Shown piece by piece: positions 39,217 to 49,211 of a stretch of 64,000 bases of DNA. The DNA comes from Phaeosaccion multiseriatum (Eukaryota > Ochrophyta, other classes). The notes below the pieces were generated by a model. The model was not told where the DNA came from. It made no database searches and saw only the letters and a list, made by a program, of their open reading frames with translations. Position 1 is the first letter of the stretch; every line of letters begins with the position of its first letter. The position numbers and the translations under genes were made by a program. The stretch is taken from contig CBCOSG010000003.1 in NCBI GenBank assembly GCA_965112735.1, positions 1-64,000 on the forward strand, written 5' to 3'.

Positions 39217-39529
39217 AATCTAAAACGAATTTAATAGATACTCCAGCAGGTAAATTGACTTGCAAAAAGTCCGTGGGATCTTGGCCGGACTTAGGGTAGA
39301 TATCTAAAATTCTTTTATACCTTCTTATCTCAAATTGTTCACGTGAATCTTTATTTACATGGGGAGAACGAAGAACACAATAAATTCTTCGCCGCGTAGG
39401 AAATGGGATGGCACCTTTAATATTTTGTTTTATTTCAGTTTTTAATATTTCAGTTTTTAATATTTTACAAGATTCATCTAAAATTTGATAATCAAATGAT
39501 TGTAAAAAGATACGAATTTTTTTTTGCAT
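39215..39529 (-). CDS. rps10: 30S ribosomal protein S10
   Basis: This 104-residue S10 has the conserved Arg-Arg-Ile-Tyr-Cys-Val-Leu-Arg-Ser-Pro-His-Val, then Ser-Arg-Glu-Gln-Phe-Glu-Ile-Arg. A 15-bp perfect tandem repeat (39432-39446 and 39447-39461) duplicates five codons, so Ile-Leu-Lys-Thr-Glu occurs twice. This falls where family length varies. It is the last gene of the long minus-strand ribosomal cluster, 38 bases after tufA. Confidence 0.93.
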   Translation of the reverse strand: MQKKIRIFLQSFDYQILDESCKILKTEILKTEIKQNIKGAIPFPTRRRIYCVLRSPHVNKDSREQFEIRRYKRILDIYPKSGQDPTDFLQVNLPAGVSIKFVLD

Positions 39530-39567
39530 ATAATTATGTTTTTATAATAAAAATAAAAATTTTATAG

Positions 39568-40800
39568 TTATTTTATAATGCTTGAAACTACTCCTGCCCC
39601 GACTGTTCTACCACCTTCACGGATAGCAAATCTCATGCCAGATTCGATTGCGATAGGGGCAATTAATTCGGCTTCCATTTTAATTCGATCACCAGGCATA
39701 ACCATCTCTACACTACCACCATCATCGTATGTAAATTCTATAATTTGACCTGTTACATCAGTTGTTCTTACATAAAATTGTGGTCGATACCCGGTGAAAA
39801 ATGGTGTATGACGGCCACCTTCTTCTTTTGTCAAAATATAAACTTCAGAGTTAAATCTAGTGTGAGGAGTAATTGTACCTGGTTTTGCTAAAACCATACC
39901 CCGTTGAATGTTTTCTTTTTGTAAACCACGTAATAAAAGACCAACGTTATCACCTGCGAAACCTTCGTCTAGTGTTTTCTGGAACATTTCAACTCCAGTT
40001 ACAGTTGTTGAACGTGTTTCTTCTAATCCAACTAACTCGATAGTTTCACCAACTTTAACCATTCCTCTTTCAATTCTTCCAGTTGCAACAGTTCCACGTC
40101 CCGTAATCGAGAACACATCTTCTACTGCCATTAAAAATGCTTTATCTATATCACGTTCAGGTGTAGGTATATAATCATCAACAGCATCCATTAAAGCATA
40201 GATTTTATCTACCCAACTATTTGATCCACGTGTAATAGTTTTATCAGATTCGATAGCATTTAATGCTTGTAAAGCAGATCCTGGTTGAATAGGAATATCA
40301 TCCCCTGGAAACTCATAATCAGATAATAATTCACGAACTTCTAGTTCAACTAATTCTAATAATTCTGCATCATCTACTTGATCTTCTTTATTTAAAAAGA
40401 CAACAATATGGGGAACACCAACTTGTTTAGATAATAAAATATGCTCACGAGTTTGCGGCATTGGACCATCAGCAGCTGATACAACTAAAATAGCTCCATC
40501 CATCTGTGCAGCTCCTGTAATCATATTTTTTACATAGTCAGCATGCCCCGGACAATCTACATGGGCATAATGACGTTTTTCAGTTTCATATTCAACATGG
40601 GCCGTATTAATTGTAATACCACGTGCTCTTTCTTCAGGAGCAGCATCAATCTCATCGTATTTTTTAGCAGTAGTAGACTCAGTCCCTAAAGCTAAAGTAG
40701 AGGTTATTGCTGCTGTTAAAGTAGTTTTACCATGATCTACATGTCCAATCGTCCCAATATTTATATGAGGTTTATTACGTTCAAATTTTCCACGGGCCAT
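39568..40800 (-). CDS. tufA: Elongation factor Tu
   Basis: EF-Tu brings aminoacyl-tRNA to the ribosome. The 410-residue protein has the G1 motif Gly-His-Val-Asp-His-Gly-Lys-Thr (19-26), Asp-Cys-Pro-Gly-His and Asn-Lys-Glu-Asp, and the full three-domain length. An AGGAGA site is near the ATG. The order rps12-rps7-tufA-rps10 is the ancestral str operon order. fusA is absent, as in plastids. Confidence 0.98.
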   Translation of the reverse strand: MARGKFERNKPHINIGTIGHVDHGKTTLTAAITSTLALGTESTTAKKYDEIDAAPEERARGITINTAHVEYETEKRHYAHVDCPGHADYVKNMITGAAQMDGAILVVSAADGPMPQTREHILLSKQVGVPHIVVFLNKEDQVDDAELLELVELEVRELLSDYEFPGDDIPIQPGSALQALNAIESDKTITRGSNSWVDKIYALMDAVDDYIPTPERDIDKAFLMAVEDVFSITGRGTVATGRIERGMVKVGETIELVGLEETRSTTVTGVEMFQKTLDEGFAGDNVGLLLRGLQKENIQRGMVLAKPGTITPHTRFNSEVYILTKEEGGRHTPFFTGYRPQFYVRTTDVTGQIIEFTYDDGGSVEMVMPGDRIKMEAELIAPIAIESGMRFAIREGGRTVGAGVVSSIIK

Positions 40801-40864
40801 ATGTTCTCCTATTTTTTTTAGCTTAAAATACTTTTGGCGATTTATTAATAGTTAATTTATTAGT

Positions 40865-41344
40865 TTAACGACGGTAACGACGGTAATGAGAAAAAGCTTT
40901 ATTTGCTTCGGCCATTCGATGAGTTTCTTCTTTTTTACGTATTGAATTACCTCGACCTTTAGAGGCATCGATTATTTCTGTCGCTAATTTTATGGCCATA
41001 CTACGACCAGGACGAGCTCGTGAAAAATGTACAATCCAGCGTAAAGCTAAAATTGTGGCCCGATATCGACTAACTTCAACAGGAACTTGGTAAGTCGAAG
41101 CACGAACTCTGGTACTCCGTAATTCCATATTTGGACTTACATTTTTTACTGCTTTTTCAAATACCCAAAGTGGTTTTAAGTTAGTACGTTTTTTAATTTG
41201 TAAAAATGCATCATAAATAATATTTTGGGCCAAAGATTTTTTCCCACTTTTTAAGATACGGACAGTTAATAGACTAATTAAATAACTGTTTAATAATGGG
41301 TCTGAATTTGGAAATTTTTGCTGCCAATTGTTACGACGTGACAT
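40865..41344 (-). CDS. rps7: 30S ribosomal protein S7
   Basis: This 159-residue S7 organises the 3' domain of 16S rRNA. It has Met-Glu-Leu-Arg-Ser-Thr-Arg-Val and the C-terminal Ala-Asn-Lys-Ala-Phe-Ser-His-Tyr-Arg. An AAGGAG site precedes the ATG. It follows rps12 by 23 bases. Confidence 0.97.
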   Translation of the reverse strand: MSRRNNWQQKFPNSDPLLNSYLISLLTVRILKSGKKSLAQNIIYDAFLQIKKRTNLKPLWVFEKAVKNVSPNMELRSTRVRASTYQVPVEVSRYRATILALRWIVHFSRARPGRSMAIKLATEIIDASKGRGNSIRKKEETHRMAEANKAFSHYRRYRR

Positions 41345-41367
41345 AATTTTATTGCTCCTTATAAATA

Positions 41368-41748
41368 TTACACTTTTATAATTGGTTTTTTAGCTCCATA
41401 CTTAGAACGTCTTTGTAAACGACCCTGAACCCCAGTGGTATCTAGTGTACCCCGAATTACATGATAGCGGACACCAGGTAAATCTTTAACCCTACCACCT
41501 CTTAATAAAACAACTGAATGTTCTTGGAGATTATGGCCAACTCCTGGGATATAAGCTGTAACTTCAAATCCAGATGTTAAACGAATTCTTGCAACTTTTC
41601 TTAAAGCAGAATTGGGTTTTTTTGGAGTTATTACATAAATGCGTGTACAAACTCCTTTGCGTTGTGGACAACTTTTTAAAGCCGGTGATTTTGTTTTTTT
41701 CTCAATTTTTTTACGTTTTGTTCTTATTAATTGTTGAATTGTTGGCAT
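41368..41748 (-). CDS. rps12: 30S ribosomal protein S12
   Basis: This decoding-centre protein is 126 residues, uninterrupted and not trans-spliced as it is in land plants. The conserved [16 protein letters not shown] loop is present. The lysine in that loop is the streptomycin-sensitive form. Confidence 0.97.
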   Translation of the reverse strand: MPTIQQLIRTKRKKIEKKTKSPALKSCPQRKGVCTRIYVITPKKPNSALRKVARIRLTSGFEVTAYIPGVGHNLQEHSVVLLRGGRVKDLPGVRYHVIRGTLDTTGVQGRLQRRSKYGAKKPIIKV

Positions 41749-41798
41749 TTGTAGATAAAAAATAGTAAATTTATAGTAACTGATTAAACATATGGGCG

Positions 41799-42011
41799 TT
41801 ATGATTTTAAAGTATCGTATTTTTTTTGGAAGCGTTCTACTCTTCCTTCAGTATCAATAATACGTTGAGATCCAGTATAAAAGGGGTGATTACCTGACCA
41901 AATATCAACATGTAACTCTTTTTTTGTTGAGCCTATAACCATTATTAATTGTCCATCACAATATACTTTAGAATCTTCAAACCAAACAGGATGAATATTT
42001 TTTTTTGGCAT
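41799..42011 (-). CDS. rpl31: 50S ribosomal protein L31
   Basis: This 70-residue protein has the N-terminal Met-Pro-Lys-Lys-Asn-Ile-His-Pro, then [10 protein letters not shown] and Arg-Val-Glu-Arg-Phe-Gln-Lys-Lys-Tyr, a good match to plastid L31. It has a single Cys, so the zinc-binding set of some bacterial forms is missing. Confidence 0.92.
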   Translation of the reverse strand: MPKKNIHPVWFEDSKVYCDGQLIMVIGSTKKELHVDIWSGNHPFYTGSQRIIDTEGRVERFQKKYDTLKS

Positions 42012-42039
42012 AATTTTTTTTTATTAAAAATATAATATA

Positions 42040-42465
42040 TTAACGTTTTGAAAACTGTGAAGCTTTTCGAGCTTTTTTTAAACCATATTTTCTACGTTCT
42101 TTAATTCTTGAATCTCGACTTAAGAATCCATCAACTTTTAATTTAGATCTAAATTGTTGTTTGTCAATTTTACAAATAGCGCGTGCAATTCCTAATTTAA
42201 TTGCATCGGTCTGGCCAATTAATCCACCCCCGTGTACATTTATTACGATTTTATATTGTTTTAATAACCCAGTTTTTTTTAGTGGTAATAAAATTTTACT
42301 TAAATAAGTAGAATTTTCTTGTAGATAGTTTTCACCATATTTCCCATTAATTTCAAGGATTGTTTGAATATTATCGTTGTGGATTGGGGTTAAAGATACA
42401 ATTGCCGTTGCTGTTTTTCGTCGGCCAATAGCCAATACAAAATTTTTATTTAATTGTGTTTTCAT
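42040..42465 (-). CDS. rps9: 30S ribosomal protein S9
   Basis: This 141-residue protein has Gly-Arg-Arg-Lys-Thr-Ala-Thr-Ala and Gly-Gly-Gly-Leu-Ile-Gly-Gln. It ends Ala-Ser-Gln-Phe-Ser-Lys-Arg, the tail that contacts P-site tRNA. It is only 4 bases after rpl13, as in the bacterial rplM-rpsI pair. Confidence 0.95.
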   Translation of the reverse strand: MKTQLNKNFVLAIGRRKTATAIVSLTPIHNDNIQTILEINGKYGENYLQENSTYLSKILLPLKKTGLLKQYKIVINVHGGGLIGQTDAIKLGIARAICKIDKQQFRSKLKVDGFLSRDSRIKERRKYGLKKARKASQFSKR

Positions 42466-42469
42466 ATTT

Positions 42470-42901
42470 TTATGGTTTAATAGTTATTATGTTTTGCTGA
42501 CTATGTGGATGTTGGCTGCCAGCATAAACTTTTAATTTTGTAAATAACTTTCTACCTAAACGAGTTTTAGGTAACATACCTTTAATTGCTTTTTCAACAA
42601 TTTTTTCTGGAATGCGCTTTTGCAATTGTTCAAAAGTTTCAATAGTTTTACCACCTGGTCTACCAGAATGCCGCATATAAATTTTTTGGATATATTTTTT
42701 CCCAGTAACTTTTACTTTATCAGCATTTATAATAATAATATAATTATTCATTTGCTGATATGGTGTGTAAAAAATTTTATTTTTTCCGGATAAATATGTT
42801 GCAACCTGTGTAGCTAATCTTCCCAAAGGTTGTTCACTTGCATCTATAATATGCCATTTTGTTTCAATAGAATTTTTGGATGGAATAAAGGTATCTTTCA
42901 T
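42470..42901 (-). CDS. rpl13: 50S ribosomal protein L13
   Basis: This 143-residue early-assembly protein of the large subunit is marked by [15 protein letters not shown] and His-Ser-Gly-Arg-Pro-Gly-Gly. It lies between rpoA and rps9. Confidence 0.95.
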   Translation of the reverse strand: MKDTFIPSKNSIETKWHIIDASEQPLGRLATQVATYLSGKNKIFYTPYQQMNNYIIIINADKVKVTGKKYIQKIYMRHSGRPGGKTIETFEQLQKRIPEKIVEKAIKGMLPKTRLGRKLFTKLKVYAGSQHPHSQQNIITIKP

Positions 42902-42980
42902 AAATTTATTAAGTTAATTTCTTTATTATTAGGATTATATATATAAAAAAAATCATTGTCTAGTACTTATTAAAAGTCCG

Positions 42981-44237
42981 TTAGGAAAAAAAAAACTTTG
43001 TATTTTTCTTTACTGAAGAATCCTCTAATTTTTCTATAACTTCTTTACCTAAGTAATTAATTAATTTCTCTGTAACTTCTTCTAATGATTTTACACCAAA
43101 ATTTTTAATTTGAATTAAATCTTTTTTTGAGTATTTTAATAAATCCCTAACTAATTTTATATTTTCTTTCTCTAAACTATTTAAGACTCTCTTAGAAAGG
43201 TTTAGTTTTTCAATGGAATTTTTTAATTTACTGTTATATGGATATATATCTTTATCAATATCATCATCTAAAGTTTTTTCGATATACCCTTTTTTAGTAT
43301 TATTGGGAACAGTTTCTTTTAACTGTGCATATACTTTATATTTATCTTTTAGAATTTTTTCTTCACGCTGATCATTCGATAGAATGAAAGAAGTTTTATT
43401 GTTTAAAATTTGAATTTTTTCTTCACCTATTTTATTTATACCTGTATTTATTTTATTTATATTTTCTCGAATTATTTGAGGTTTTACTATAAATTTTTGT
43501 GGGATATCATCCCAAAAAGGTATTGGATTTATTATTTCAGTTTCTTCTAATAATAATGTTTGAATATTTTGGAACCAATTTATTATATTTTCCGAAGCAT
43601 CGTATAGTGCATTATCTGGACTGATACTTCCATTAGTCCAGATATCTAAAAATAAATCTTCGTGACTTACTTTATTTTCAAAAAAAATATTTTCAATTTT
43701 GAAATCAACTTGAGAAACTGGCATAAAAATAGCATCAGTACGAAGAAAATCTAAAGGTTCATTTACTATTTTTTCTTCCATTAATTTATAACCTTTACCC
43801 CATGCGATTTTAATCTCCATTTCTAAAGTTACTGGATCCGTTATAGTAGCAATATATTGATTAGGATTTTTTAATTTTAAACTCGAAGAAAATTGAAATT
43901 GGTCAGCTGTAACTATTGTAGGTCCAGAAATTTTTAATCTTGCAATAAAAGATTGATTTTTCGGGTTATCAGATGTGAAAATTAATTCTTTTAAATTTAA
44001 TAGAACTTCTAATACATCTTCCCGAACTCCCGGAATCGAAGAAAATTCATGATTTACTCCTGCAATCCTGATTCCGACAACACTTAAGCCTGCTAAATCT
44101 GTAAGAAGAACTCGTCGAAAAATATTGCCAATGGTTATGCCATGCCCTTTTTCAATGGGAGTTATCAAGAACCGACCAAAATGTTCAGTAGGACTTTTCT
44201 TATCTGCCAGAATATACTCACAACGAATACTGTTCAT
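42981..44237 (-). CDS. rpoA: RNA polymerase alpha subunit, long linker
   Basis: The N-terminal dimerisation domain (residues about 1-225) includes His-Gly-Ile-Thr-Ile-Gly-Asn-Ile-Phe-Arg-Arg-Val-Leu-Leu. The C-terminal DNA-binding domain (about 340-405) has the helix-hairpin-helix Ile-Lys-Asn-Phe-Gly-Val-Lys-Ser-Leu-Glu-Glu-Val. At 418 residues it is longer than the usual 310-340 because of a Lys/Asn/Ile-rich linker around 230-335. GGGAGG lies 7 bases before the ATG, a strong site. Confidence 0.96.
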   Translation of the reverse strand: MNSIRCEYILADKKSPTEHFGRFLITPIEKGHGITIGNIFRRVLLTDLAGLSVVGIRIAGVNHEFSSIPGVREDVLEVLLNLKELIFTSDNPKNQSFIARLKISGPTIVTADQFQFSSSLKLKNPNQYIATITDPVTLEMEIKIAWGKGYKLMEEKIVNEPLDFLRTDAIFMPVSQVDFKIENIFFENKVSHEDLFLDIWTNGSISPDNALYDASENIINWFQNIQTLLLEETEIINPIPFWDDIPQKFIVKPQIIRENINKINTGINKIGEEKIQILNNKTSFILSNDQREEKILKDKYKVYAQLKETVPNNTKKGYIEKTLDDDIDKDIYPYNSKLKNSIEKLNLSKRVLNSLEKENIKLVRDLLKYSKKDLIQIKNFGVKSLEEVTEKLINYLGKEVIEKLEDSSVKKNTKFFFS

Positions 44238-44255
44238 TAATAACCTCCCTATTTT

Positions 44256-44636
44256 TTAAACTCTTCGTTTATTTGGAGGTCTGCATCCATTATAAGGAAC
44301 TCCAGTAACATCCTTAATAGATTTAATTTTAATTCCAGTTACTTGTAATTTTCGAATTGCTGCTTCTCGACCAGACGGTTTTCCTTTGACTAAAACATGA
44401 ACTTTTTTTAAACCATAACCAGCTACTTTAAATATAGCTTTTTCTGTTGCTGATTGGGCAGCATAAGGAGTACTTTTTCTACTATGTTGAAAACCAGCAC
44501 AACCCGCTGATGACCAGCCTAAAGTATTGCCGCCTAAATCAGTAATTGTAACAATAGTATTATTATTTGTTATCTTTATATGCACAATTCCAACTCTAAC
44601 TTTCCGTTTTATTTTTTTTTTTAATCTTGGTATCAT
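44256..44636 (-). CDS. rps11: 30S ribosomal protein S11
   Basis: This 126-residue platform protein has [17 protein letters not shown] and the C-terminal [10 protein letters not shown]. It lies upstream of rpoA in alpha-operon order. Confidence 0.97.
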   Translation of the reverse strand: MIPRLKKKIKRKVRVGIVHIKITNNNTIVTITDLGGNTLGWSSAGCAGFQHSRKSTPYAAQSATEKAIFKVAGYGLKKVHVLVKGKPSGREAAIRKLQVTGIKIKSIKDVTGVPYNGCRPPNKRRV

Positions 44637-44662
44637 TATGTTTATTTAGACTTAATGTATAA

Positions 44663-45043
44663 TCAGTTTTTCTTTTTCATTAGAGGATTTTTACTTTGTT
44701 TTCGAGTTCTAGCATTCGTTTTTGTACGCTGTCCCCGAACTGGTAATCCTGCACGAAGACGGCGTCCTCGAATAGAACCATTTTCCATTAATCTTTTTAT
44801 ACTTAAAAACTTAAAACGTCTTAATTCTCCTTCTAATTTATAATCAGTTTCTAAAATATTTCTTATAGTACTAATATCGCTATCAGATAAATCTTTTACT
44901 TTTAATACCTTTTGATTTATATCAATTAAATTACTTTTTTCTAAAATTTCTTCTGCTCGTGCTACTCCAATCCCATAAATGGAAGTCAAAGCATATTTAA
45001 CTCGTTTTTCCGGTAGTAAATCAATTCCGAGAATTCTAACCAC
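44663..45043 (-). CDS. rps13: 30S ribosomal protein S13
   Basis: This 126-residue head protein has Ile-Tyr-Gly-Ile-Gly-Val-Ala-Arg-Ala and the basic segment Arg-Leu-Arg-Ala-Gly-Leu-Pro-Val-Arg-Gly-Gln-Arg-Thr. It follows rpl36 in the conserved order. Confidence 0.96.
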   Translation of the reverse strand: MVRILGIDLLPEKRVKYALTSIYGIGVARAEEILEKSNLIDINQKVLKVKDLSDSDISTIRNILETDYKLEGELRRFKFLSIKRLMENGSIRGRRLRAGLPVRGQRTKTNARTRKQSKNPLMKKKN

Positions 45044-45066
45044 TATTTGCTCCTTATATTTAATAT

Positions 45067-45180
45067 TTATCCTTGTTTTTGTTTATGTTTAGCATTTACA
45101 CAGATTACCCGTAATTTTCCATGTCTTCTAATAACTCTACATTTATCACACATTTTTTTAACTGATGGTCGTACTTTCAT
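45067..45180 (-). CDS. rpl36: 50S ribosomal protein L36
   Basis: This short gene encodes 37 residues starting [10 protein letters not shown]. The zinc-ribbon ligands Cys11, Cys14, Cys27 and His32 are all present. It lies between secY and rps13, its usual place. Confidence 0.96.
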   Translation of the reverse strand: MKVRPSVKKMCDKCRVIRRHGKLRVICVNAKHKQKQG

Positions 45181-45227
45181 TTTTTTTCTTTATAATATTT
45201 ATAATGGAATCCTAAATTAAACAAACT

Positions 45228-46571
45228 TTATTCTATTGTTTCATTTTTTGCTAACCTTTTAATCTTTCTTGTCATTTTTTCAACAGTATAGAAACCTTTA
45301 AATCGTCTTAGGCTATCAAGCAAGACACTTATCAAAATAATTTGAGAATTCATACCAATTCCTTTAAAATTAGTAATATTAATACTCCGAGATTCTCCTA
45401 CTATATTTAATATAAAAAAAATCATAAAAAATGCTAAAGCATTTAATTTAGATAAATAATCGATCGTTTTTTTTAAATAACTTGTAGTAGATTTCCCAGG
45501 ATTAATTTTTTTAATAATTACTGAGTTTTTACGTAATTGTTCAGAAATTTCCTCTGGATCTAAAATTAATTTAGAATATAATTTAGTAAAAAATAAAATA
45601 GTTATACCGTATAGTATTAAATAAAAAATAGAATTCTGTGAGGTAATCAAATTAATTATTCCTAACGGCAAAGAAAACTTAGATAAAATAGGTCCTAAAG
45701 TCTGACCTAAAGAATAGAAGATAGCCATTGCTGAAGAAGTAAAAATTAATGGCATTACACCGCCCGGGTTAATCCTTAATGGTAAAGTATTTTGTGTTTT
45801 AAAAAAAAACTTTTTTTTTTCATCATAATTTACTAACATTTGGCGAGCAGATAGTAATGGTAAATCAATAACTCCTTCATCAATTAAAACACAACTGAGA
45901 GCAATAAAAAAAAATGCAATTAAAATAATTGCTCGATTGATATTATTATCGGTATTCTTAAGCAAATTAAGATTTTCCTGTAATTGGTTTGGCAGACTAG
46001 ATGCTATATTAAAACAGATTAACAATGATGGGCCATTACCTAAACCATCTTTTGTAAGAATTTCACTAAACCATAAAAGAATCATCGAACCAGTAATCAA
46101 GCATAGACTAATTTGGCTACCAACAAATATATTAGAATCAAAAAAATTTCTTAACGTATAAGTTTGTGAGATACTTTGAAAAATAGCACAAAAAAAAGTT
46201 AAATATCTTAGATAATTATTAATTTTTCTTCGGCCGTAATCCCCATCTTCACGTAATTGAGATAGTTTTGGGTTAAATTTAATTAATAATTGAGTTATAA
46301 TCGAAGCATTAATATAGGGTAACATACCAAGACTAAATAAATTTACGGAATTAAGATTTCCACCTAAGGAACTATTTGGTTTATAATCAAGATCCTTAAT
46401 GGAATCAAAAAAAGTTTTATAATCAATGTAAGGAATAGGAATAAAATTAACACTATGAACAATTAATAAAAGTGCGATAGTTAAAATTACTCTATTATTC
46501 AAAGATGGAGTTTTTTGTGTCCTATCACGCAAAATTAAATCCTGCCCTAGTTTATTCGTTTTATTCTTCAT
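45228..46571 (-). CDS. secY: Preprotein translocase channel SecY
   Basis: SecY forms the thylakoid Sec channel used with SecA. The 447-residue protein has about ten hydrophobic segments and the conserved Gly-Leu-Gly-Asn-Gly-Pro-Ser-Leu-Leu-Ile and Arg-Ile-Asn-Pro-Gly-Gly-Val-Met-Pro regions. An in-frame A9/T10 homopolymer pair near 45801-45820 remains in register here. This shows that long runs are not always broken in this sequence. Confidence 0.96.
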   Translation of the reverse strand: MKNKTNKLGQDLILRDRTQKTPSLNNRVILTIALLLIVHSVNFIPIPYIDYKTFFDSIKDLDYKPNSSLGGNLNSVNLFSLGMLPYINASIITQLLIKFNPKLSQLREDGDYGRRKINNYLRYLTFFCAIFQSISQTYTLRNFFDSNIFVGSQISLCLITGSMILLWFSEILTKDGLGNGPSLLICFNIASSLPNQLQENLNLLKNTDNNINRAIILIAFFFIALSCVLIDEGVIDLPLLSARQMLVNYDEKKKFFFKTQNTLPLRINPGGVMPLIFTSSAMAIFYSLGQTLGPILSKFSLPLGIINLITSQNSIFYLILYGITILFFTKLYSKLILDPEEISEQLRKNSVIIKKINPGKSTTSYLKKTIDYLSKLNALAFFMIFFILNIVGESRSINITNFKGIGMNSQIILISVLLDSLRRFKGFYTVEKMTRKIKRLAKNETIE

Positions 46572-46576
46572 AAATG

Positions 46577-47241
46577 TTATTTATATTTAAGATAATTTTG
46601 AAGCTTTTCTAAAGAGATATTTCTTTCTTCAGCAATCATATTAGTAGTTTTTAAAGATTGGAGTGCTGTAATTGTTGCTCGGGCATTATTTAATAAATTT
46701 TTTGCCCCAAGCTGTTTAGCCAAAATATTTTTTATTCCTGCTAATTCTAATACAACACGGATAGAACTTCCAGCAATTACACCAACTCCTGAACTGGCTG
46801 GTTTAATAAAAACTTTAGTAGCTCCATTACTTCCATTTATAACATGTGGAATACTTTTATTTTGTGTAATAGGTATAATGATTAAATTTTTATTAGCATC
46901 ATTTACCGCTTTTTGAATAGCACTACCAACTTCGTCGGCCTTTCCAACTCCAACTCCTACAGTATTTTTTTTATTCCCCATAATTATAATAGTTCGAAAA
47001 CTTAATTTTTTTCCGCCTTTTACCACTTTCGATACCCTTTGAATTTGGACAATTTGCTTTTGCCATTCATATTTTTTTTTCTTTTTTTAGTAGGTTCGCG
47101 CTGTATATGGGTATTTTCGCGATCCTTATCTCTTTTTTGTTGTTGATTGATATTACTAGATACGGAATTTCTTTTAATTATTTTCTCAGAACTAGATGCA
47201 GAAGAATTTGATTTTTGAATAATTGTGGATTTATCAATCAT
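46577..47241 (-). CDS. rps5: 30S ribosomal protein S5, apparent frameshift
   Basis: The downstream frame (46577-47026) holds Val-Lys-Gly-Gly-Lys-Lys-Leu-Ser-Phe-Arg and Gly-Val-Gly-Val-Gly-Lys-Ala, the S5 core. The upstream frame (to 47241) encodes a polar N-terminal extension. The conserved Gln-Ile-Val-Gln-Ile-Gln-Arg-Val-Ser-Lys-Val lies in the downstream register before its first ATG. The two would join if the A9 run (47072-47080) had one more A, giving about 221 residues, longer than the usual 165-175. It overlaps its neighbours tightly in the spc operon. Confidence 0.88.
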
Positions 47242-47303
47242 AGATATCTTTATGTTATTAATAATATAATATTAAATTTGTAAATTTTAAATAAGGTTTA
47301 ATG

Positions 47304-47636
47304 CTAAAATTTTAGACCGGCACTTCTTGCTCCTTCTGCAAGTGCTTGAATATTTCCATGATAAAATTTATTACAACGATCAAAAATAACCTTCTCAATT
47401 TTTTTTTCTAATAATCTCTGCCCAATTAGAAGTCCAACTTGTGTTGATGCATCTATAGGCTTAATTGATCCAACTTCTGATTTAATTTCATGGTCTAAAG
47501 TAGAGCAAGAAGCGATTGTTTGACCTGCACCATCATCAATAACTTGGGCATATATGTGTTTATTTGAGCGAAATACAGATAATCTTGGACGTTCTGCAGT
47601 ACCTTTTATTTTTCTTACTTTATTTCTTTTTCCCAT
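47304..47636 (-). CDS. rpl18: 50S ribosomal protein L18
   Basis: This 110-residue 5S-binding protein has [16 protein letters not shown] and the C-terminal Ala-Glu-Gly-Ala-Arg-Ser-Ala-Gly-Leu. It begins 2 bases after the rpl6 stop. Confidence 0.95.
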   Translation of the reverse strand: MGKRNKVRKIKGTAERPRLSVFRSNKHIYAQVIDDGAGQTIASCSTLDHEIKSEVGSIKPIDASTQVGLLIGQRLLEKKIEKVIFDRCNKFYHGNIQALAEGARSAGLKF

Positions 47637-47638
47637 TT

Positions 47639-48175
47639 TTACTTACCAGTTTTTCCTACTTTTCTTTTAATAATTTCACCTTGATAAGCAATTCCTTTCC
47701 CTTTGTAAGGTTCTGGAGGTCGTTTGGAACGAATTGTTGCAGCTAACTGCCCAATTACTTCTTTATCAATACCTTGCAATTTAATAATGGTATTATTTTG
47801 CACTGTTATAGAAACTCCTGTTGGTGTTTCTATAATAACGGGGTGGCTGTAGCCTAAATTTAAAATTAATTGATTTCCTTTAACTTGGGAACGATATCCT
47901 ACCCCTGTAATAACAAGTTCTTTTTCAAATTTTTCTGAAACACCTGTTACCATATTATTAACTAATGTTCGTGATAAACCAAAAAGTTCTTTTGCAGTCC
48001 TAGAATTTTCACTTTTTTTTATCCAAATGAAATCATCTTTTTGTTCTATAATAATTAAAGGCGATAAAGTTCGTGATAATATTCCATGTGGTCCTGAAAC
48101 TTCTATAGTCTGTTTATCAAGTTTAACTTTTACTGTTGACGGGATTTTAATGGGCAATTTTCCAATTCTAGACAT
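47639..48175 (-). CDS. rpl6: 50S ribosomal protein L6
   Basis: The 178-residue L6 starts at Met-Ser-Arg-Ile-Gly-Lys-Leu-Pro-Ile. The longer frame to 48220 adds 15 hydrophobic residues and would overlap rps8, so the inner start is chosen. The C-terminal [12 protein letters not shown] is typical. Confidence 0.95.
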   Translation of the reverse strand: MSRIGKLPIKIPSTVKVKLDKQTIEVSGPHGILSRTLSPLIIIEQKDDFIWIKKSENSRTAKELFGLSRTLVNNMVTGVSEKFEKELVITGVGYRSQVKGNQLILNLGYSHPVIIETPTGVSITVQNNTIIKLQGIDKEVIGQLAATIRSKRPPEPYKGKGIAYQGEIIKRKVGKTGK

Positions 48176-48191
48176 AATTAATATAAAATTT

Positions 48192-48596
48192 TTACCATAT
48201 ATAACATATAACTTCACCACCGAGTCCTAAACTTCTTGCTGTATGATTTGTCATAACTCCTTTTGAAGTTGATAAAATTGCTGTTCCTAGATTTCCAAGT
48301 ACATTAGGTAAATTTTTGTGATTAACATAGATTCGAAGGCCAGGTTTACTAACCCGTTTGATCATATTAATAATCGGCTGACGATTTTGTTTTTTATATT
48401 TCAACGTAATTAGTAAACATTTATGTTTTTGTTCAGCTTCTTTAATTACTTCAAACTGTTCAATATAACCTTCTTCTTTTAAAATTTTAGAGATAGCTAA
48501 ATTTACTTTTGTATTTAAGACTGGAACAATCCGGTGCCTTACTAAACTTGCATTCCGAATCCGTGTTAACATATCGGCAATTGTATCTGTTACCAT
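48192..48596 (-). CDS. rps8: 30S ribosomal protein S8
   Basis: This 134-residue protein starts with [12 protein letters not shown] and ends with [11 protein letters not shown], both S8 signatures. Confidence 0.96.
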   Translation of the reverse strand: MVTDTIADMLTRIRNASLVRHRIVPVLNTKVNLAISKILKEEGYIEQFEVIKEAEQKHKCLLITLKYKKQNRQPIINMIKRVSKPGLRIYVNHKNLPNVLGNLGTAILSTSKGVMTNHTARSLGLGGEVICYIW

Positions 48597-48645
48597 TTTA
48601 ATCTCCTTATTTTAATATATTTTAAAATTTTTGTTTATCTATTCT

Positions 48646-49185
48646 CTAATTAAAAGGAAAACCAAATTCTTTTAATAAAGAATACCCTTCATTTTTTGTT
48701 TTTGCACTTGTTACAATTGTAATATTAAACCCACGATTTTTATCAATATTTTCATAATTTATCTCAGGAAACACTAATTGATCCTTTAAGGCAAAATTAT
48801 AATTCCCGCATTTATCAAAACCCTTAGATTCTAACCCTCGGAAATCACGAATTCTTGGTAAAACTAAATGAATTAATTTTTCTAAAAAATTAAACATTTT
48901 AGAACCACGAAGGGTCACTGTTACTCCTAAATTAGTATTTTCCCGAACTTTAAAACCGGCTATAGAATTTTTAGATTTTGTAACAACTGGTTTTTGTCCA
49001 CTAATAAGTTTAATTTCTTCGATAGATTTTTTTAAAATCGAACTATTTTGAGCATCATTTCCTAATCCACGATTAATTTGAATTTTAATTAATTTGGGAA
49101 CTTGGTGTACATTTTTATAATTAAAATTAGAAATTAAATTTGGTACAATTTTTTCTTTATATATTTGTTTAAACTTAATAGCCAT
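48646..49185 (-). CDS. rpl5: 50S ribosomal protein L5
   Basis: This 179-residue 5S-contacting protein has Gly-Gln-Lys-Pro-Val-Val-Thr-Lys-Ser-Lys and Leu-Pro-Arg-Ile-Arg-Asp-Phe-Arg-Gly-Leu. It is full length and in spc-operon order. Confidence 0.96.
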   Translation of the reverse strand: MAIKFKQIYKEKIVPNLISNFNYKNVHQVPKLIKIQINRGLGNDAQNSSILKKSIEEIKLISGQKPVVTKSKNSIAGFKVRENTNLGVTVTLRGSKMFNFLEKLIHLVLPRIRDFRGLESKGFDKCGNYNFALKDQLVFPEINYENIDKNRGFNITIVTSAKTKNEGYSLLKEFGFPFN

Positions 49186-49211
49186 AATTATTCTTAGTAT
49201 TATAAATTATT

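Noticed and set aside
39908-40174. 88-codon plus frame opposite tufA, and similar frames opposite thiG, secA, psbA, atpB, psaF, petA and rpl11
   Set aside because: They mirror strongly conserved coding sequence on the other strand and show no own signals.
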